A model generated the notes under the pieces. That model worked only from the letters and a program-made list of their open reading frames with translations, was not told where the DNA came from and did no database searches. From Paulownia fortunei (lineage: Eukaryota > Streptophyta > Magnoliopsida > Lamiales > Paulowniaceae), in NCBI GenBank assembly GCA_019321725.1, contig CM033124.1:13826001-13890000 (forward strand): DNA of 64,000 nt, written 5' to 3'. The position numbers and the translations under genes were made by a program. The stretch's first letter is position 1. Each line of letters starts with the position of its first letter. Shown here piece by piece: positions 11,111-24,900 of this stretch.

Positions 11111-14100
11111 ATGGCCAGCCATGCACCGCCCAATGATCTCGAAGGCGCCACCTCCTACGCTCCCATCCCCGCGGGGCCCAACCCCCCGGCGGAGCCCCGG
11201 CGATCCAAGAAGCTCTTTGCCAGCATTTTGTTTTCATCTTTCCTTTTGCTGTCATCAATTCTCTTGATCATCATCAACCAAAGGCCGGGCCCTCATCAGG
11301 CTAAACTCAATGACATCACTAGTGTTGTACAACATAAGCCTTCAACTTCAACTGATGATCTCTCTCCGGTTAGACCTTTGACTGAGCCGCCGTCAAGAGG
11401 GGTGTCTCAGGGAGTGTCGGAGAAGGTTTTCCGGCAAGTCAGCGGCGGAGGGTTGACTTTTTCTTGGAGTAATCTTATGCTGTCTTGGCAGAGGACAGCT
11501 TACCATTTTCAACCAGAAAAGAATTGGATGAATGGTAGGTGTCCAGCTTATGAATATTTCTCATATTTTTAATAATTTAGACATCATTTTCCTACATTTT
11601 TGCCAAGTTTTACCCATTTATATGATTCTAACTAAAAAATTTTATTTTTTATTTTTTATGGAAAACTTATGTGGAATGAATCTTTGGTGGGTTCTGCAAC
11701 AGATCCTAATGGTAAGTGTTTCAGAAACTTTTTCTGTTTAATTAATTTTAGCAAAAAAGAAATATGATAAAAGCACTAATTTCTAAAAGTGGTAAAAAAT
11801 TACAAAGTAATCATGTCTTGGCTAATTAATTACTTTTTCTATTAGTTTAATACAAATGAGGTTTTATTTTTTTTTCTATATATTTTTTTATTTTTCTGAT
11901 GCAATTTGGTGAATTTTGAAGAATTTGTTACTCTACTAATTTTGGTTTGGAAAATTGGATCAATGAGTGTTGGATAAGTGCATCACGACATATAATCTGG
12001 AAATTAAATATTCAGGTTTAGGACAATAATGCTTAGTCGTGGACCAATGGGAGGCCTAATTTTGCATGAATTGTTGGGGAGTTGATGAGCCCCATCCCTA
12101 GGTCTCATCACAAAATTGTCAAAATCATCCATGATGTTTTTCGTTTACCAATATTGTCCTTTGCTATTTTGAAACATATTTGAAAAATTAATTTTTTGTT
12201 TGTGGACCCATATTAATTTTTTTTAATAAGGTATTGCAAAATCGAGATTTTAATGTGTTTTCACATTAAATAATGAGAATAATGTCATATTTATAATGTA
12301 TTTTATTAGAAGTAATATAATTTACACCGTTTGATATTAAACACTCAAAGTGTAAAAAAATATTTTCCTAATACCAAGTAGTAGTTTGGCCTTCTTTTTT
12401 CACTATACTGCACTCTTAATGTGGGTTTTAAGAAGACATTGAGAACACCAGAGCCGAGCCAAGGGGGAGATCGTCCCCTTAGCCTCATATATTTTTAAAA
12501 TTAATATAAATTTTAAAATTTTACCCCTCAAAAAATTAAAAAAACACCTTTTATCTAATATTTAAAAAAAAAATCGACCCCTCAATTTTCATTTAGGGTC
12601 CCTAGAGAACACTACACATGTACAAAAGTACAAGTCATACTAAAAAACATGCACAACAAACGACATGATTAGCTGGAATTTGTAAATTTACTATGTGAAA
12701 TGACAATGACTAATACCAATAGGATAGTAACAATGTAAGAAAATGCATGTGTACATGACAGGTCCATTATTCCACAAGGGATGGTATCACCTATTCTATC
12801 AATACAATCAAGAATCAGCTGTTTGGGGCAATATCACATGGGGCCATGCAGTATCAAGGGACCTAATCCACTGGCTCCACCTCCCTTATGCAATGGTCCC
12901 TGATCAATGGTATGATGTCAATGGAGTCTGGACGGGGTCCGCCACGATCCTTCCCGATGGTCGGATCATGATGTTGTACACTGGAGACACCCATGATGTT
13001 GTGCAGGTGCAGTGTCTAGCATACCCTGCCGACCTATCGGATCCTCTCCTCCTCAAATGGGTCAAGAGCCCGAGTAATCCGGTCATGGTCCCTCCACATG
13101 GCATTGGGTATAAGGATTTTAGGGACCCGACGACCGCTTGGCTTAGCCCGGGTGGTGACAAGTGGCGGATCACGATAGGTTCGAAGGTTAACAAAACGGG
13201 TATTTCACTTGTTTATGAGACCGCTGACTTCTTGAACTATGAATTGTTGGATGGTTACTTGCATGAAGTCCCGGGTACGGGCATGTGGGAGTGCATCGAC
13301 TTTTACCCGGTTTCTTTGACGGAGGCAAATGGGCTGGACACATCGACTAATGTGCCGGGCATTAAGCATGTGATGAAAGCAAGTTTGGATGATGACAAGA
13401 ATGACTATTATGCACTTGGAACCTATGACCCGATCAAGAACAAGTGGACACCTGATGACCCGGAATTGGATGTGGGTATTGGGCTGAGATATGATTATGG
13501 GAAATATTATGCATCAAAGACATTTTATGACCAAAATAAGCAGAGGAGGATTTTGTGGGGTTGGATTAGAGAAACTGATGCTGAAAATATTGATATCTTG
13601 AAAGGATGGGCTTCTGTCCAGGTGCCATTTAACTGCACTAGTATCGAGCACGTTTTCTATTTATATATACATGACCTGATATGCAATCCAAGATGCAACA
13701 TAAAATTACAATAGAATATCCAAATTGCTTCGTTGACTTTTTTCTTTTGGTGGCAAGAAAGGAGTTTTGATCTCAATGGTTGCTTTGCAGTCTATTCCAA
13801 GGACCGTTGTGTTCGACCAGAAGACAGGTAGCAACATACTTCAGTGGCCTGTTGAAGAAGTGGAGAGTTTGAGATCAGATAGTGTTGAGTTTAATGTGAA
13901 GCTTGGACCAGGATCAATTGTGCCAACTGTAGTTGACTCAGCATCACAGGTTTGTGCTTGGTCCAATGATCCAGAAATATAACCAAAAATTTTCATAGAA
14001 AACTAGTGAATTTACAAAAAAGAACTGTTCTATGTATGTTGCAGCTAGATATAGTTGCCTCATTTGAAATAGATATAGAGGCATTTGAGGCAACAGCTGA

Positions 14101-15013
14101 AGCCGATATCATATACGACTGCCCCACCAGTGGTGGTGCTGCTAATAGGGGAATCTTAGGACCATTTGGCATTGTCGTTCTTGCTGATGAAACACTGAAA
14201 GAGTTGACTCCGATCTACTTCTATGTGGCCAAAGGGCCCGACGGGAAGGCCGAGACTCATTTTTGTGCTGATGAGTTGAGGTTAGGTTCTTCATTTTGCT
14301 TACTCAATATGAACAAATTGAATGCTAGTAATAATTGTTATTGTACAGTTGCCTGTCTGCTAGCTATGTCAATTATGATCCGGTATGAACTTGTTCTGTG
14401 ACCATTTTGGATTCATAGTCAATGACTCTTGAATGCTTCATTGTCTTGGTTGTGAGATTCTGCTTGGAAACACTCATCTTTGTTTCCATTTTCTATTACA
14501 TAATGTATTACACTTGCGGATGCACGTCAAGTATATATGATTCAGTCAAGTATGAATTTAAGAAAATATTTTATACACTAAACGTTCATCTTCTGACGTG
14601 AAATAGAAGAGAAAATACCAATTTGCAATCTGGCATATGTTGGTGTAGGTCATCGGAAGCACCTGACGTAGACAAAGTAGTTTATGGGAGCAAAGTCTCT
14701 GTGCTTGATGGTGAAAAGTTAACCATCAGATCATTGGTATGTGATGGGGCCTCTTCTTCTTTCACATTCTTCTGTGCACCATGAAACCTAAGTTATGGAA
14801 AAACAATTTCAGGTGGATCACTCCATTGTTGAGAGCTTTGCTCAAGGAGGAAGAACAGTGATCACTTCAAGAATATATCCCACAAAGGCCATCAATGGCG
14901 CAGCACGTGTTTTCTTGTTTAACAACGCCACAGGAGCCAGTGTCACAGCATCAATCAAGATATGGAAAATGGGGTCTGCTGATATTCGACCCTTCCCCTT
15001 GGATCAGATGTGA
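11111..15013 (+). CDS. Vacuolar acid invertase, beta-fructofuranosidase (7 exons)
   Basis: Exons are 11111-11534, 11703-11711, 12762-13621, 13791-13949, 14045-14280, 14649-14736 and 14813-15013, joining to 658 residues. The enzyme splits sucrose into glucose and fructose (GH32). The N-terminus has a cytosolic tail and a single membrane anchor at about 35-56, typical of vacuolar precursors sorted through the secretory path. N-D-P-N-G (141-145) carries the nucleophile D142. RDP is at 265-267. M-W-E-C-I-D-F-Y-P (319-327) carries acid/base E321. Vacuolar forms usually have V where this has I323, and cell-wall forms have P, so vacuolar is preferred. The beta-sandwich domain follows, including [15 protein letters not shown]. 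The second exon is the 9-nt mini-exon characteristic of plant invertases. The first ATG sits in a good context (accaaATGG). AATAAA occurs at 15275. Fructosyltransferase activity is less likely. Confidence 0.93.
11703..11711 (+). other. 9-nt mini-exon of the invertase gene
   Basis: The exon ATCCTAATG lies between an AG at 11701-11702 and GT at 11712-11713. Joined to the G ending exon 1 and the GT beginning exon 3 it encodes D-P-N-G, completing the catalytic N-D-P-N-G motif. Skipping it would remove three residues, including the nucleophile, without shifting the frame. Plant invertase genes are known for this exon. Confidence 0.92.
12449..12604 (+). mobile_element. hAT-like MITE in invertase intron 2
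   Basis: A 156-bp insertion begins CAGAGCCGAGCC and ends GGGTCCCTA. It is flanked by the identical 8-mer GAGAACAC at 12441-12448 and 12605-12612, a perfect hAT-type target duplication. The interior (AT-rich with 'ttttaaaattttaccc') resembles the elements at 42193-42393 and 56292-56492. It lies 157 bp upstream of the exon 3 acceptor. Confidence 0.8.
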
Positions 15014-15310
15014 ATGCCATCCAAATTCATCATTTCTCATTCCTTCATTCTTGCCTTCAAACTAGTGGATTACCTTGCAAATGTCTTCAGATTTTGATGG
15101 CCTGATTACATATTCATTGCTCTTCAGCCATGGTGTTCTTCACCTATATATGCAGAAATCATTGCATCCCAGAAGGTGATGACTGAGAGGGAGTGCATGC
15201 TTGTAATTAAAATCTTTGCAAATAAATTGAGCCCCCCCCACCCCCTACCCCCCAATGTAGGGTTACAGGGCTGTAATAAAACAAAGTTGTGATGTTATCC
15301 TTGAAGTGAG
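15014..15310 (+). terminator. 3' region and poly(A) signals of the invertase gene
   Basis: Possible signals AATAAA occur at about 15220 and at 15275-15280, separated by a C-rich tract (15231-15252). No cleavage site can be assigned without transcripts. Confidence 0.45.
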
Positions 15311-18300
15311 ATACCCTTGTGTCTTAGCCACTTTACCTACGTAGTCTGATAAATATTTCATTAATTTAGCATTTTAGCTTGGTTTTATTTGTTATATATA
15401 TTTGATGTTTTTAACCTTTTGTTTTGGGTTAAGGGTAGAGATATGGTTTGTTGAGAGCTATTCTTGAGCAAATACAAATTATTTATTTTAATTTTATATT
15501 ATATCTATGTAACGTGTATATGATAATTTCAAATATATATTTAAAAAAATATATTTTATATATAATGTGCATGTATTACGTAAATTAAAAGATGTAGCAC
15601 AAAATTAAAAAAATCTATTTATTGATACTTTGTTTGTTTGTTTGTTTATATATTTATTTTATTTTGTCTTGCAAAAGTGATTATAGAATGGATGCAGTTT
15701 GAGACCGGCTCTATTTGGTTCTACTTTTTCCAATGACGTTTTCCTTCATTTTGAGAGAATAAGTTTTTTATTCAAAATTTTTATTTTTATTATTTCAATC
15801 ATGTAACTCAACATTGTACTGTACCACTTCTAACCACAACAAAACAATATTGATAAAAAATTTACAATAAAAATTATTTTCCAAAAGATGAAACAAAACA
15901 TGTTTAATATTTTTTAAAAATAAAATACACCATTTTATTATTTTTCAATAAATCTTCTAAAAACCAATACTTACGTTTTGTCCTATTGTGGACCTTGGCC
16001 TTATTGTTGTATAGATAATGGATCGGGATCCAGCGGTCTGGATTGGGCTCTCTAAATTCCATCACAAACGAGAAAATAAATCAAATGGTAGTAATTATTG
16101 TGCGGCAAAACGAAATATTACTAAATAATTGTGGAAAAATTGCGAATTTTTCTCCTCGGGCAACAGAATCTGTGTATTTGGATTCATTTCTCCAAAACAT
16201 TTTTATAGTTTCTTCTTGACAATATCATTTTTTTTCTTTCTATTTTGTAAGATTGTTTTCTAATAAAAAAACAATTATTTCTAACTATATTTCCAAAACG
16301 CAACCTCATTTGGGTGAAATTATATATAATAGTTCAGTCCAATTAATAGATACTTGAGTTTTGGAAGACCTGCATCACTAACACAAGTCAGATTTATTAT
16401 GGTGATGTTCAACTAAAATTTTCTTATAATTAAATCAGTTCAAATCAAAAGGTCAATATGATCTGACAGACGATGTGAGTGTGATGCCAAAATTTTTCAT
16501 TATTATAACTAAACACCCGATTATTTATATTAATTGGTGCATGCAAACCTTACAAAATAGTATTTAGATATCCAAATCCCATCATCTCTTCCGTCCCATT
16601 ACTCCGATCGAGTTATTTGGGTCGACCCGATTTGAGTTCAATCAGGTCCAACTCCATGCAGAAAGATCTGAATCTTCAGATAATTTAGGCATTTTGATGA
16701 TTTTGTGGGGTTAGAATAGTAATTTTAATATTTCCATCACAAACCCAAAAAATATTGTTTTATTTTTTGAATACTGTTACAGATTTATTAAATATATTTT
16801 CTTACAATAAAATATCAAATTAGCCAAAACCAAATTTTGTGACGTAATAATCTAAATATATTCTCATTTCTTCTTAAAGAATATATTTTCAAACAATAAG
16901 TTTAGCATAAAATCCGAACATACCGGATCCTAAGGTATTGGGGACCCTTAGTCCAATACAAAAACATAAAAGCAAACGAATCAGAAACATGTTAAGACTT
17001 GCAAATGACTGGTTTGGCAGGATCGATGCAACCAATATGTTTCTACTTTTTTTTCACAAAAATAAATAAATAAATGTATTCATCTTCTTTTCATGACAAT
17101 CTGCAGTTGTTTTTTGGTGTGTCTGAATATTATATACATCCCTTTTGAGTTGTTTATGGATTTTTCCTTTGCTTAAAGTGATTTGATTACCGTCTCCAAG
17201 GCGATCAGTTATTCTATTATATCTCTTCTTCTTCTTCTTTTTTTTTTTCTTTTCTGCTTTTTAATGTATATATTATTAAAAAAGAAAGTGATATTTGTAT
17301 TGAAATATTTGAATTTAATTGAATGATTTATAGTAAGGATCTCGTATTATTTGATAGATTTAAAATTCATTACAATAATTTAAAAATAAAAATTTGAGAA
17401 TGTGAAATTCATTGTACATAATATTATTCAAATAAAATTAATAAATTTATTATTATAAATTTTAAATTCCTAATTTGGCCACTTATATCAGAATCGGAAT
17501 TAAGAATATTTTTATAGAATAAAGCTCTAAAATGAAAAATCATAAATAGGCCACTTTTGGAAAAATAACTAATGTGAATCAATTGAATTTAAAATTCTTA
17601 ATTTGAAAATTATTACTGCGTACCTATTGAACTTTCCTCTTACTTGTACACCAATCATTTTTGAAGCATTGGTGCAAAAATGTGTTCGAGGAAGACATCA
17701 ACATTACCTTGTTTCGTGCAATAAGAACTTAAAATGTTATGTTAGTACTAATTGCTTAAACATTTTCAAATTGCTAAAATTAAAGAGCGATAAAATTAGG
17801 GGGGGAAAAAATAGTCGTCACATAAAACAATTGTTTCGAATTTTACCTAACTCTGCAAGTTTTCTATTTTTTTTTCTTAACTATATGTAGAAGTTAGGGA
17901 TATTTTGTAATATTTTACGCATGAATTAGTTGAAGTGTAGACTCATTGTTCATATTTTTTTTGAAAAAAAGTTAAAAGTTAGGTAATATCTTATTGAAGT
18001 CAAATAATGACAGATTAATGATTTTTGCAAGTGGGTGGAATAAATGAAATCATCGCAACTACTCATGTTTTATAAATATATGATATATATAAAATTTTAT
18101 TCAATTATTGACTCGATATGCAAACTAAAATTATTTTAAAAGTTTCATTTTAAGCACCCAATACCTATAAAATTTCACTTAATTATTCTCGTATTCTACA
18201 TCATAAATGAATGTCAAGTATTTATTTTAGACTTAAGGGCAATATTAATTTTTTTCTCAAAAATATTAGAAAAATAAATATTCTCAAATTTTTGAAGGGA

Positions 18301-18632
18301 TTTTTTTTTTTTAAATTTAATAATTTTACATATAAAATTATACTGTATCCTCTTGACTCCATCCTATGCATGGAAATCTTTTTCTTCTTTTTAAGGTTGC
18401 AATTGTTGCAAGCAAAAATGATCTGACATCAATTCTATCGTTAAAACAAAACAAATTAAAAAATAAATAAACGGAAAAATAGAGATAAATGAGAATTTCT
18501 CTCCACAGCCAATTGCTATAAACATTCGGACAAACCCATGAGACAATTTGAGAATTTTTCTGGAAGAAAACTTTGCTGCTCTGGCGTTAGAAGTATTACT
18601 CTAGAGTTATCACCACCCATTATAGTTTGCAT
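15311..18632. other. Intergenic region
   Basis: AT-rich sequence with a short (GTTT)4 tract near 15634 and GC-richer text near 16560-16680. The reading frames at 17603 and 18211 consist of low-complexity residues and look non-coding. I found no gene and no repeat match with clear ends. Confidence 0.5.
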
Positions 18633-18988
18633 CAATTTCTTTAAAATTGAATTCAACTTGTCGGTTCAATTGTTTAAATCAGAAATATATAATCGGTATT
18701 ACTTAATTAGTCTTTAATAATTGAATTTTTGGTTTAATCGATCAAAATTGATTAAATTAATTTTTAATTTTTTTATATTTTATTTTTTAATTTTTTAACA
18801 AGTTTAAATTTAGTATTTTATTATATGACATGATTATTTGAATTTTGTGCTTTGTCATATATTTTTTAATTAATTAATTATTTTTTATTTTTAAAATATA
18901 TTATTATTTTATATAATATAGTAAACTAATATAATTAGTTTTATTAGATCATTGAAATCACGTTTGGTTTGATGGATTAAAAATATTG
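18633..18988 (+). mobile_element. hAT-like MITE, family 1, copy C
   Basis: The left end CAATTTCTTTAAAATTGAAT aligns with CAATGTTTTGAAAATCGAAT of copy D. The right end GATTAAAAATATTG aligns with GATTATGAAAATACTG. The interior repeats the family order. Flanking 8-mers do not match well, so this copy is older or has lost a flank. Confidence 0.6.
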
Positions 18989-20060
18989 ATGTATGATGCA
19001 AATTTTTGTAATTATAAAAATATTGATTTGCATATGATGCATGAATACTGCACTTTTCGTAGCCTTTTATGGTCATGTGAGTTGTGTTCAATTTTTTACC
19101 CAAATAAGAAATTGGCTCTTTTTGGTTTTAACGCCCATTTAGTATTAAAAATTAAAATAATGGCATAGAAGGATTTAGGTCTTTTCCACAGGTGGATATA
19201 GTCAATTTCCAATCTTGTATGATATCGATGCTTTGTTCTAATTTTAAATTTAGGCATGGAAAGTGAAAATGACAAGTAGTGAAAGTAAAATGTCCTCATA
19301 TTTTATCAAAAGAGAAATTACACTAATACTTTTAAAATTTATTTATTACAATAGAATAAGATAATAAATAAAATGAAATAAATCTACGAATTAATGAGCT
19401 TTTTCTCATTTTTTAGACATGTTTTTCTTAACAAATTTGCTAAATATTTTTCGAATAAAAGAGAATTGAAAAAAAAAGGGTGAACAATTAACTGATCAAA
19501 TAGTAGCAATTTTTTTTAAAAAAAGAATAATTATCTATTACATAACTCTTTGCTTTATAATATAATTATCTTTTAATTTAATTTGACTTTGACGATCAAC
19601 TCTTTCAAATATAATTATGAATTTTTGTGTACGATGCGAACAAATAGTTAAAAACTTCAATCGAGTCCGACAAAACCCTTAAGTCAGAAATTGAGAAAGA
19701 TAATGTGAAAAAAGAACTAAAATTTAATTTATTTATAGATGCTAAAAAAGAATTCGTATTTCGTGCATTAATAATGTCCCTTTTACCCTTGGACCTATTA
19801 CATTTGGTCGTTCAGACCAGGGAATCTTTATAAATAGGATCCATTATTTTATTTTGCAGTTTCTTTTCATATAAATCTGCTTAACTCATTGCTAAAGTTA
19901 GTATCTATTATTTACATTCCTTAATTTAAAAACATAACAATTTCTTACACGAAAGCGATCAAAATATAAAAAATTACAAAAAAAAAAAATATATTCTAAG
20001 TATAACCTATTTTCCTAGTCTTTGTCCATCAATGGATAGCTTGAGACAATAGAAAAGTTA
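18989..20060. other. Intergenic region
   Basis: AT-rich DNA. Overlapping short frames on both strands near 18909-19299 have no family resemblance and no splice context, so I do not call a gene. Confidence 0.45.
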
Positions 20061-20440
20061 CTGGCAATGGACATGAGCTTGGACTTTTGCCAGCCGAGCA
20101 AAACAAAAAATTAAATGCCCAAATTGCCAACTGTGCAAATCTGGCGGCAAAGCAAATATAGAAAAGGGCAATTCAAAGCGCCATCGGTGGGTGGGGACAT
20201 AGCAAATATGGAAGTGGATAATTTTTTTTGCCAATCTGTGTTGGTTTTTTTAGTGGGGCCCACACAATCCGTTTGTGGGTCCTACGTATTTGCATGTGAA
20301 AGCGTTGCAGGAAGTCTGAACGTTGGCGGGGGGGAAGGGGCGCCGTTGGTCCACTGTTGACTGTCGATTGAGTCTTTTCTTTCTCTCACCGGCAATAGCC
20401 GGTGGCCTTTCAAATTAAAATCAAATTAAAATTAAAAAAA
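20061..20440. other. GC-richer island with GTGGGGCCCACAC, no gene assigned
   Basis: About 350 bp stand out from AT-rich surroundings. They contain the palindrome-like TGGGGCCCACA near 20254, GTGGGTCC near 20275, and a G-rich block GGCGGGGGGGAAGGGGCGCC near 20324. These resemble a plant core-promoter or TCP-site cluster. The nearest gene start, at 21956, is 1.5 kb downstream. An 81-codon frame at 20115 does not look like a protein. Confidence 0.3.
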
Positions 20441-21955
20441 ATTATATGCACGCGACCTTCTTTTTAAAAAAAAAAAAATATTATTTTTTTACTTTTTTTT
20501 TTTGGCATTGACCTGTTAGAATGGAATGGAGAAATGGAAATTGGAAACTAATAGGAATTAATTTTAATTTTACTATAATAACTATTCTTTATTTTTAGCA
20601 AATGTTCGAAAAAAAAATATTGGACTCTTTAAAGATTGAAAAATATTAAGAAATCAATTAAGATAAATTCATTAAGATATAATATTATTTATATCATCCA
20701 ATCACAAGGTACATAAATTTATTCCTATCAATGGAGATTCATGAAATAATAAATATTGTCACATTACAATTTGTTATGGTAAAAATCATTATATGTCGTG
20801 AAACTAAATCTTAGGTAAATAAATACTTACTTTAATCATATATATTTTGATTTTTTTTCCTTCATATCAAGAAATTAAAGATTAAAAAGCAATGGCACTC
20901 TATTATTCACTGCATGTAGTATAGATTATGAAAACATGAAATTATGACTCATGATTAATTGGTAAAATCAATAATTTAGTTGTTATATAATTATTCAATC
21001 ACAGTATTTGAATTTTAATTTTACATAAATAATAATATTGCTTTTGTTGTTCAATTGTTTAATATAAATTCATCATAATCTTGTAAAGTGTGCTATTGTT
21101 TATTTGCAACCTTTTTTCTCTTATTTTATTACTGCACTTATTTTTATTTTATATTTTCTAAGTAAGAAAATAAGAATGATGAGATATTCAAATTCAGACA
21201 AATCTACATGTATTTTCACAATTCTCCTACTCTCGCTTCAACTATTTGTACGTATAATCTATATTATTAAGATTTAATTATGCATGTCTAATTGTATAAT
21301 AATTATTCCATTATAAAAAAAAATAACTTTAGGTTTTATCATTTTTATAAGTGATGATATATAAAAAAAGTAATAAAATTTGCGAATTAATTGTATTATA
21401 TTAAAATAACAACATGGTACGCACTATACTATTTTAAAAATATTAATTTTTTTTATACATTTTCAATTATATTTCATAGTCAAATAAATAAATGAATTAC
21501 ATTTGTCCAACGCCCTAGAAATAAAAAACTCATTACTTTGCACCTTAAAATGTAAAAATAAAAATCGAACACAAAAATAATGACCCGAATCGACTTAACA
21601 AGTAACCGGTAAAGAACAACGCACATCACGCCACACATTTCTAGAACAAAAAGACAGAATATTTCAATGGGGCGGCATTTAGGGCGAAACGAAAATACAG
21701 AAAAGCCAGCACAGCACTGAGCCGCTTTGTTTACTACTCCCCTCTCTTCTCCATTTCCTTGATTTCAAAGTTAGCTGAGGAAGTTGAAACACACTCCCTG
21801 CGCTCTCTCTCTGTGTGCATTTGCGCAACGGTGTCTGTTTCATGTGAATAAACAAAGAGACCCTTGTGAAAGTTGACAGTTTTGAGGAACTACACTAAAT
21901 TCCCATTTTTTTTTATATCTATTATAAAGATTTTTTGCTCTCAAAATAGTCGCTA
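20441..21955 (+). promoter_or_regulatory. Upstream region and CT-rich leader of the SKU5-like gene
   Basis: From about 21725 the sequence turns CT-rich ('ctcccctctcttctcc', 'ctctctctctgtg'), typical of plant 5' leaders, and leads to the ATG at 21956. The part before 21650 is AT-rich and unremarkable. Confidence 0.4.
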
Positions 21956-24900
21956 ATGGGGGGTTTTGGTTTGCTGTATTGGATTTGCGTTGGTTTGCTA
22001 TTGGGAGTGTGTTTGGGCGCGGACCCATTTGCCAACTTTGCATTGGATATCTCTTACATTACTGCTTCTCCACTTGGTGTTCCTCAACAGGTGAAATGAG
22101 TGTTGATTTTGATTTTTTAATTTTTTGGTTGTAGAGTTTGAAAATCGGCCCGACTTTTTATTTTCTCTATTTATTGTGTGCTTTGTTTCTTCTGAATGCT
22201 GGGTTTCCTCAACAGGTAAAATGAGTTCTGTTTTTTTTTTCCCCATTTTTTGGTTGTCGAGTTTGAGAAATCGGCCTGATTTTTCTTTTCATTTTTTTTT
22301 GGTTCGTACTGTTTCTTCTGAATGTTCGGTGTGTTGGGTGTGAATCAAAAAGTGTGGTTTTGGTTGTTGGTGAAGTTAGGATTTTTCAGTTTTCGGGTTT
22401 ATGTAATTTTATTCTGTTTTTGGCTTCTGCGGAGTTGTGTCTTTTCGATTTTTCTGAATGGAACTTTGATTATGAAAACTAGCAGCATTTTAGATTAGCT
22501 TTATTTCATATCCGATAACCCATTTACTTTTTGCCGCTATATTTGTCTTTTGCCAAGTAGCGTGGTCAGAGGAGGAGAATATGGCTTGATAATCTCGAAA
22601 GTGGGTAAGAGGGCAGTCTTAATTGAAGAGAAATTTGCTCTTGATTATAGCTTTTATTTGATTACGTAAAAGCAGTATAATATTTTTCATTTGTCAGTTA
22701 GTTTTGAGGATTTTCTGGTTGATATTTGTATATTTTTTTGTCACTGAAGTGCGTCGACTTGCAATGTAGATTTTATTTTTATGTTGTCATTTCAATTTCC
22801 ATAAGCTCTGTATATTAGTCCTATATCTGTTTTTCGCATGATTAAAAATTGGCTTTTTGAAAAACTTGTTCATAGGATATTTTGCTTTATTGTTAGTATT
22901 ATCTTTTGTTGTGGTTTATATTTGTGGCCAGATGACAATATTTGCAGTTCACTGCCTTTTGTAGGTAATAGCTGTCAATGGGAAGTTTCCAGGTCCTGTT
23001 CTGAACGTCACAACTAATTACAATGTTGTGGTGAATGTCAAGAACAAATTGGATGAAGATCTATTAATCACATGGTAAATTTAACAAATTGGATGAACAA
23101 TTTATCCTGATTTTAACAGAATTAACTTGGGTTTGCACTTTTTTTAATTACTTTAAGGATTCTGTTGCTGTGATTTTTGTTATAGGTCTGGAATCCAGAT
23201 GCGTCGGTCTTCATGGCAAGATGGGGTTCTGGGCACAAATTGCCCTATCCCTCCAAAGTGGAACTGGACCTACCAGTTTCAGGTCAAGGATCAGATTGGT
23301 AGCTTCTTTTACTTTCCATCACTGAACATGCAGAGAGCATCAGGTGGATTTGGTCCTTTTATTATCACGAATCGCAATATTATTCCTCTTCCTTTTAATA
23401 CTCCTGATGGGGATATAGTCATCATGATCGGTGATTGGTATACTCGCAACCATACGGTGGGTACTCATATTGTTTGTAGTTCATTTATTTGTTAATTATG
23501 CACTTGACTGTGGAGTACAATGTTATCTAATTTCGGTTGTGCATGGAAACATTAGGCTCTTCGGAACGCCCTTGACAGTGGAAAAGAGTTGGGAATGCCT
23601 GATGGAGTTCTTATTAATGGAAAGGGACCGTACAGATACAACACCTCACTTGTTCCTGATGGCATTGAGCATGAGACTATAAATGTCGATCCTGGTAAAG
23701 TTCCTGGATAAGTCCTTGGATGTTGCTGGAAATTCAATTAACTGAATCTGCATAATTTCAAATATTAAAAAGTTGACTATTTAATTATCTTCATTTTTGT
23801 AATCACTGTTCCTGCTTACCCACATGAAAGCAATTTGACATAAATGTTATTTCTTAATTTTTTGTCCATATTTCAAATTAGTGTTACTAATGTTTATACT
23901 TGGCTCTGGGCTTCTTGGTGTTCTGTCATTGGAACCACCTTAAATGTTCAACTACTCTGAGTCTTAGATTCCTTTGTGTTTAAGGTTCTTGTGTGGAAAA
24001 ATGCAGGCAAAACTTACCGCATTCGGGTGCACAATGTTGGAGTCTCCACTTCTTTGAATTTTCGAATTCAGAACCATAATTTGCTTCTGGCAGAGACAGA
24101 GGGTTATTACACATCTCAGCAGAACTATACCAGTTTGGATATCCATGTTGGGCAATCTTACTCTTTTCTGGTTACCATGGATCAGAATGCAAGCAGTGAT
24201 TATTATATTGTGGCAAGTGCTAGGTTTGTGAATGAATCACTTTGGCAAAGAGTCACTGGCGTTGCGGTTTTGCATTATTCTAACTCAAAAGGAAAGGCTG
24301 CTGGTCCACTCCCAGACCCTCCAAATGATGCTTATGACCCATCATATTCACTTAACCAGGCTATGTCCATCAGGTGTGAGTAGTTTCTGTTCTTTATTTG
24401 GTTTAAGTTTTTGATCTCTTCACTTAACTCATTATCATTAGCTGAAAGATGCTGACCTATACAAATATAATTATCGTACTTGATGTTTCTCAAAACATCT
24501 AGTCACTTTTATTTGCTAAAAATCAACTGATATTTTAAGAGTTGGTGTCTCCTAGCATCCTTATACCTGCACTTAGGTAGAAATGCATATTTAGTAGTAG
24601 AATGAATTTTCTTTTGCCTAGAGCTTAACTTATTGAGTTGCACCTAACAAGAACAAGGATGAGTCAGGAAATGTTGTAGATGCTTCACTTTCTTACCTGG
24701 TGTGATTATAATGTTTGACAAACAAGAGAAAAAAAATAAATTGATTTGGAATACGATAAAATAAATATAAAATTTAGTCTGACTTGTGCACCTTTTCACT
24801 GCAATTGTCTGGTCAACAATCAAATGCTGCATCTCTGATGTACTCAATTCTTTTCTCATTGTGTAGTTTGCTATAAGATTTCTTTCTAATCTCTTTTCGT

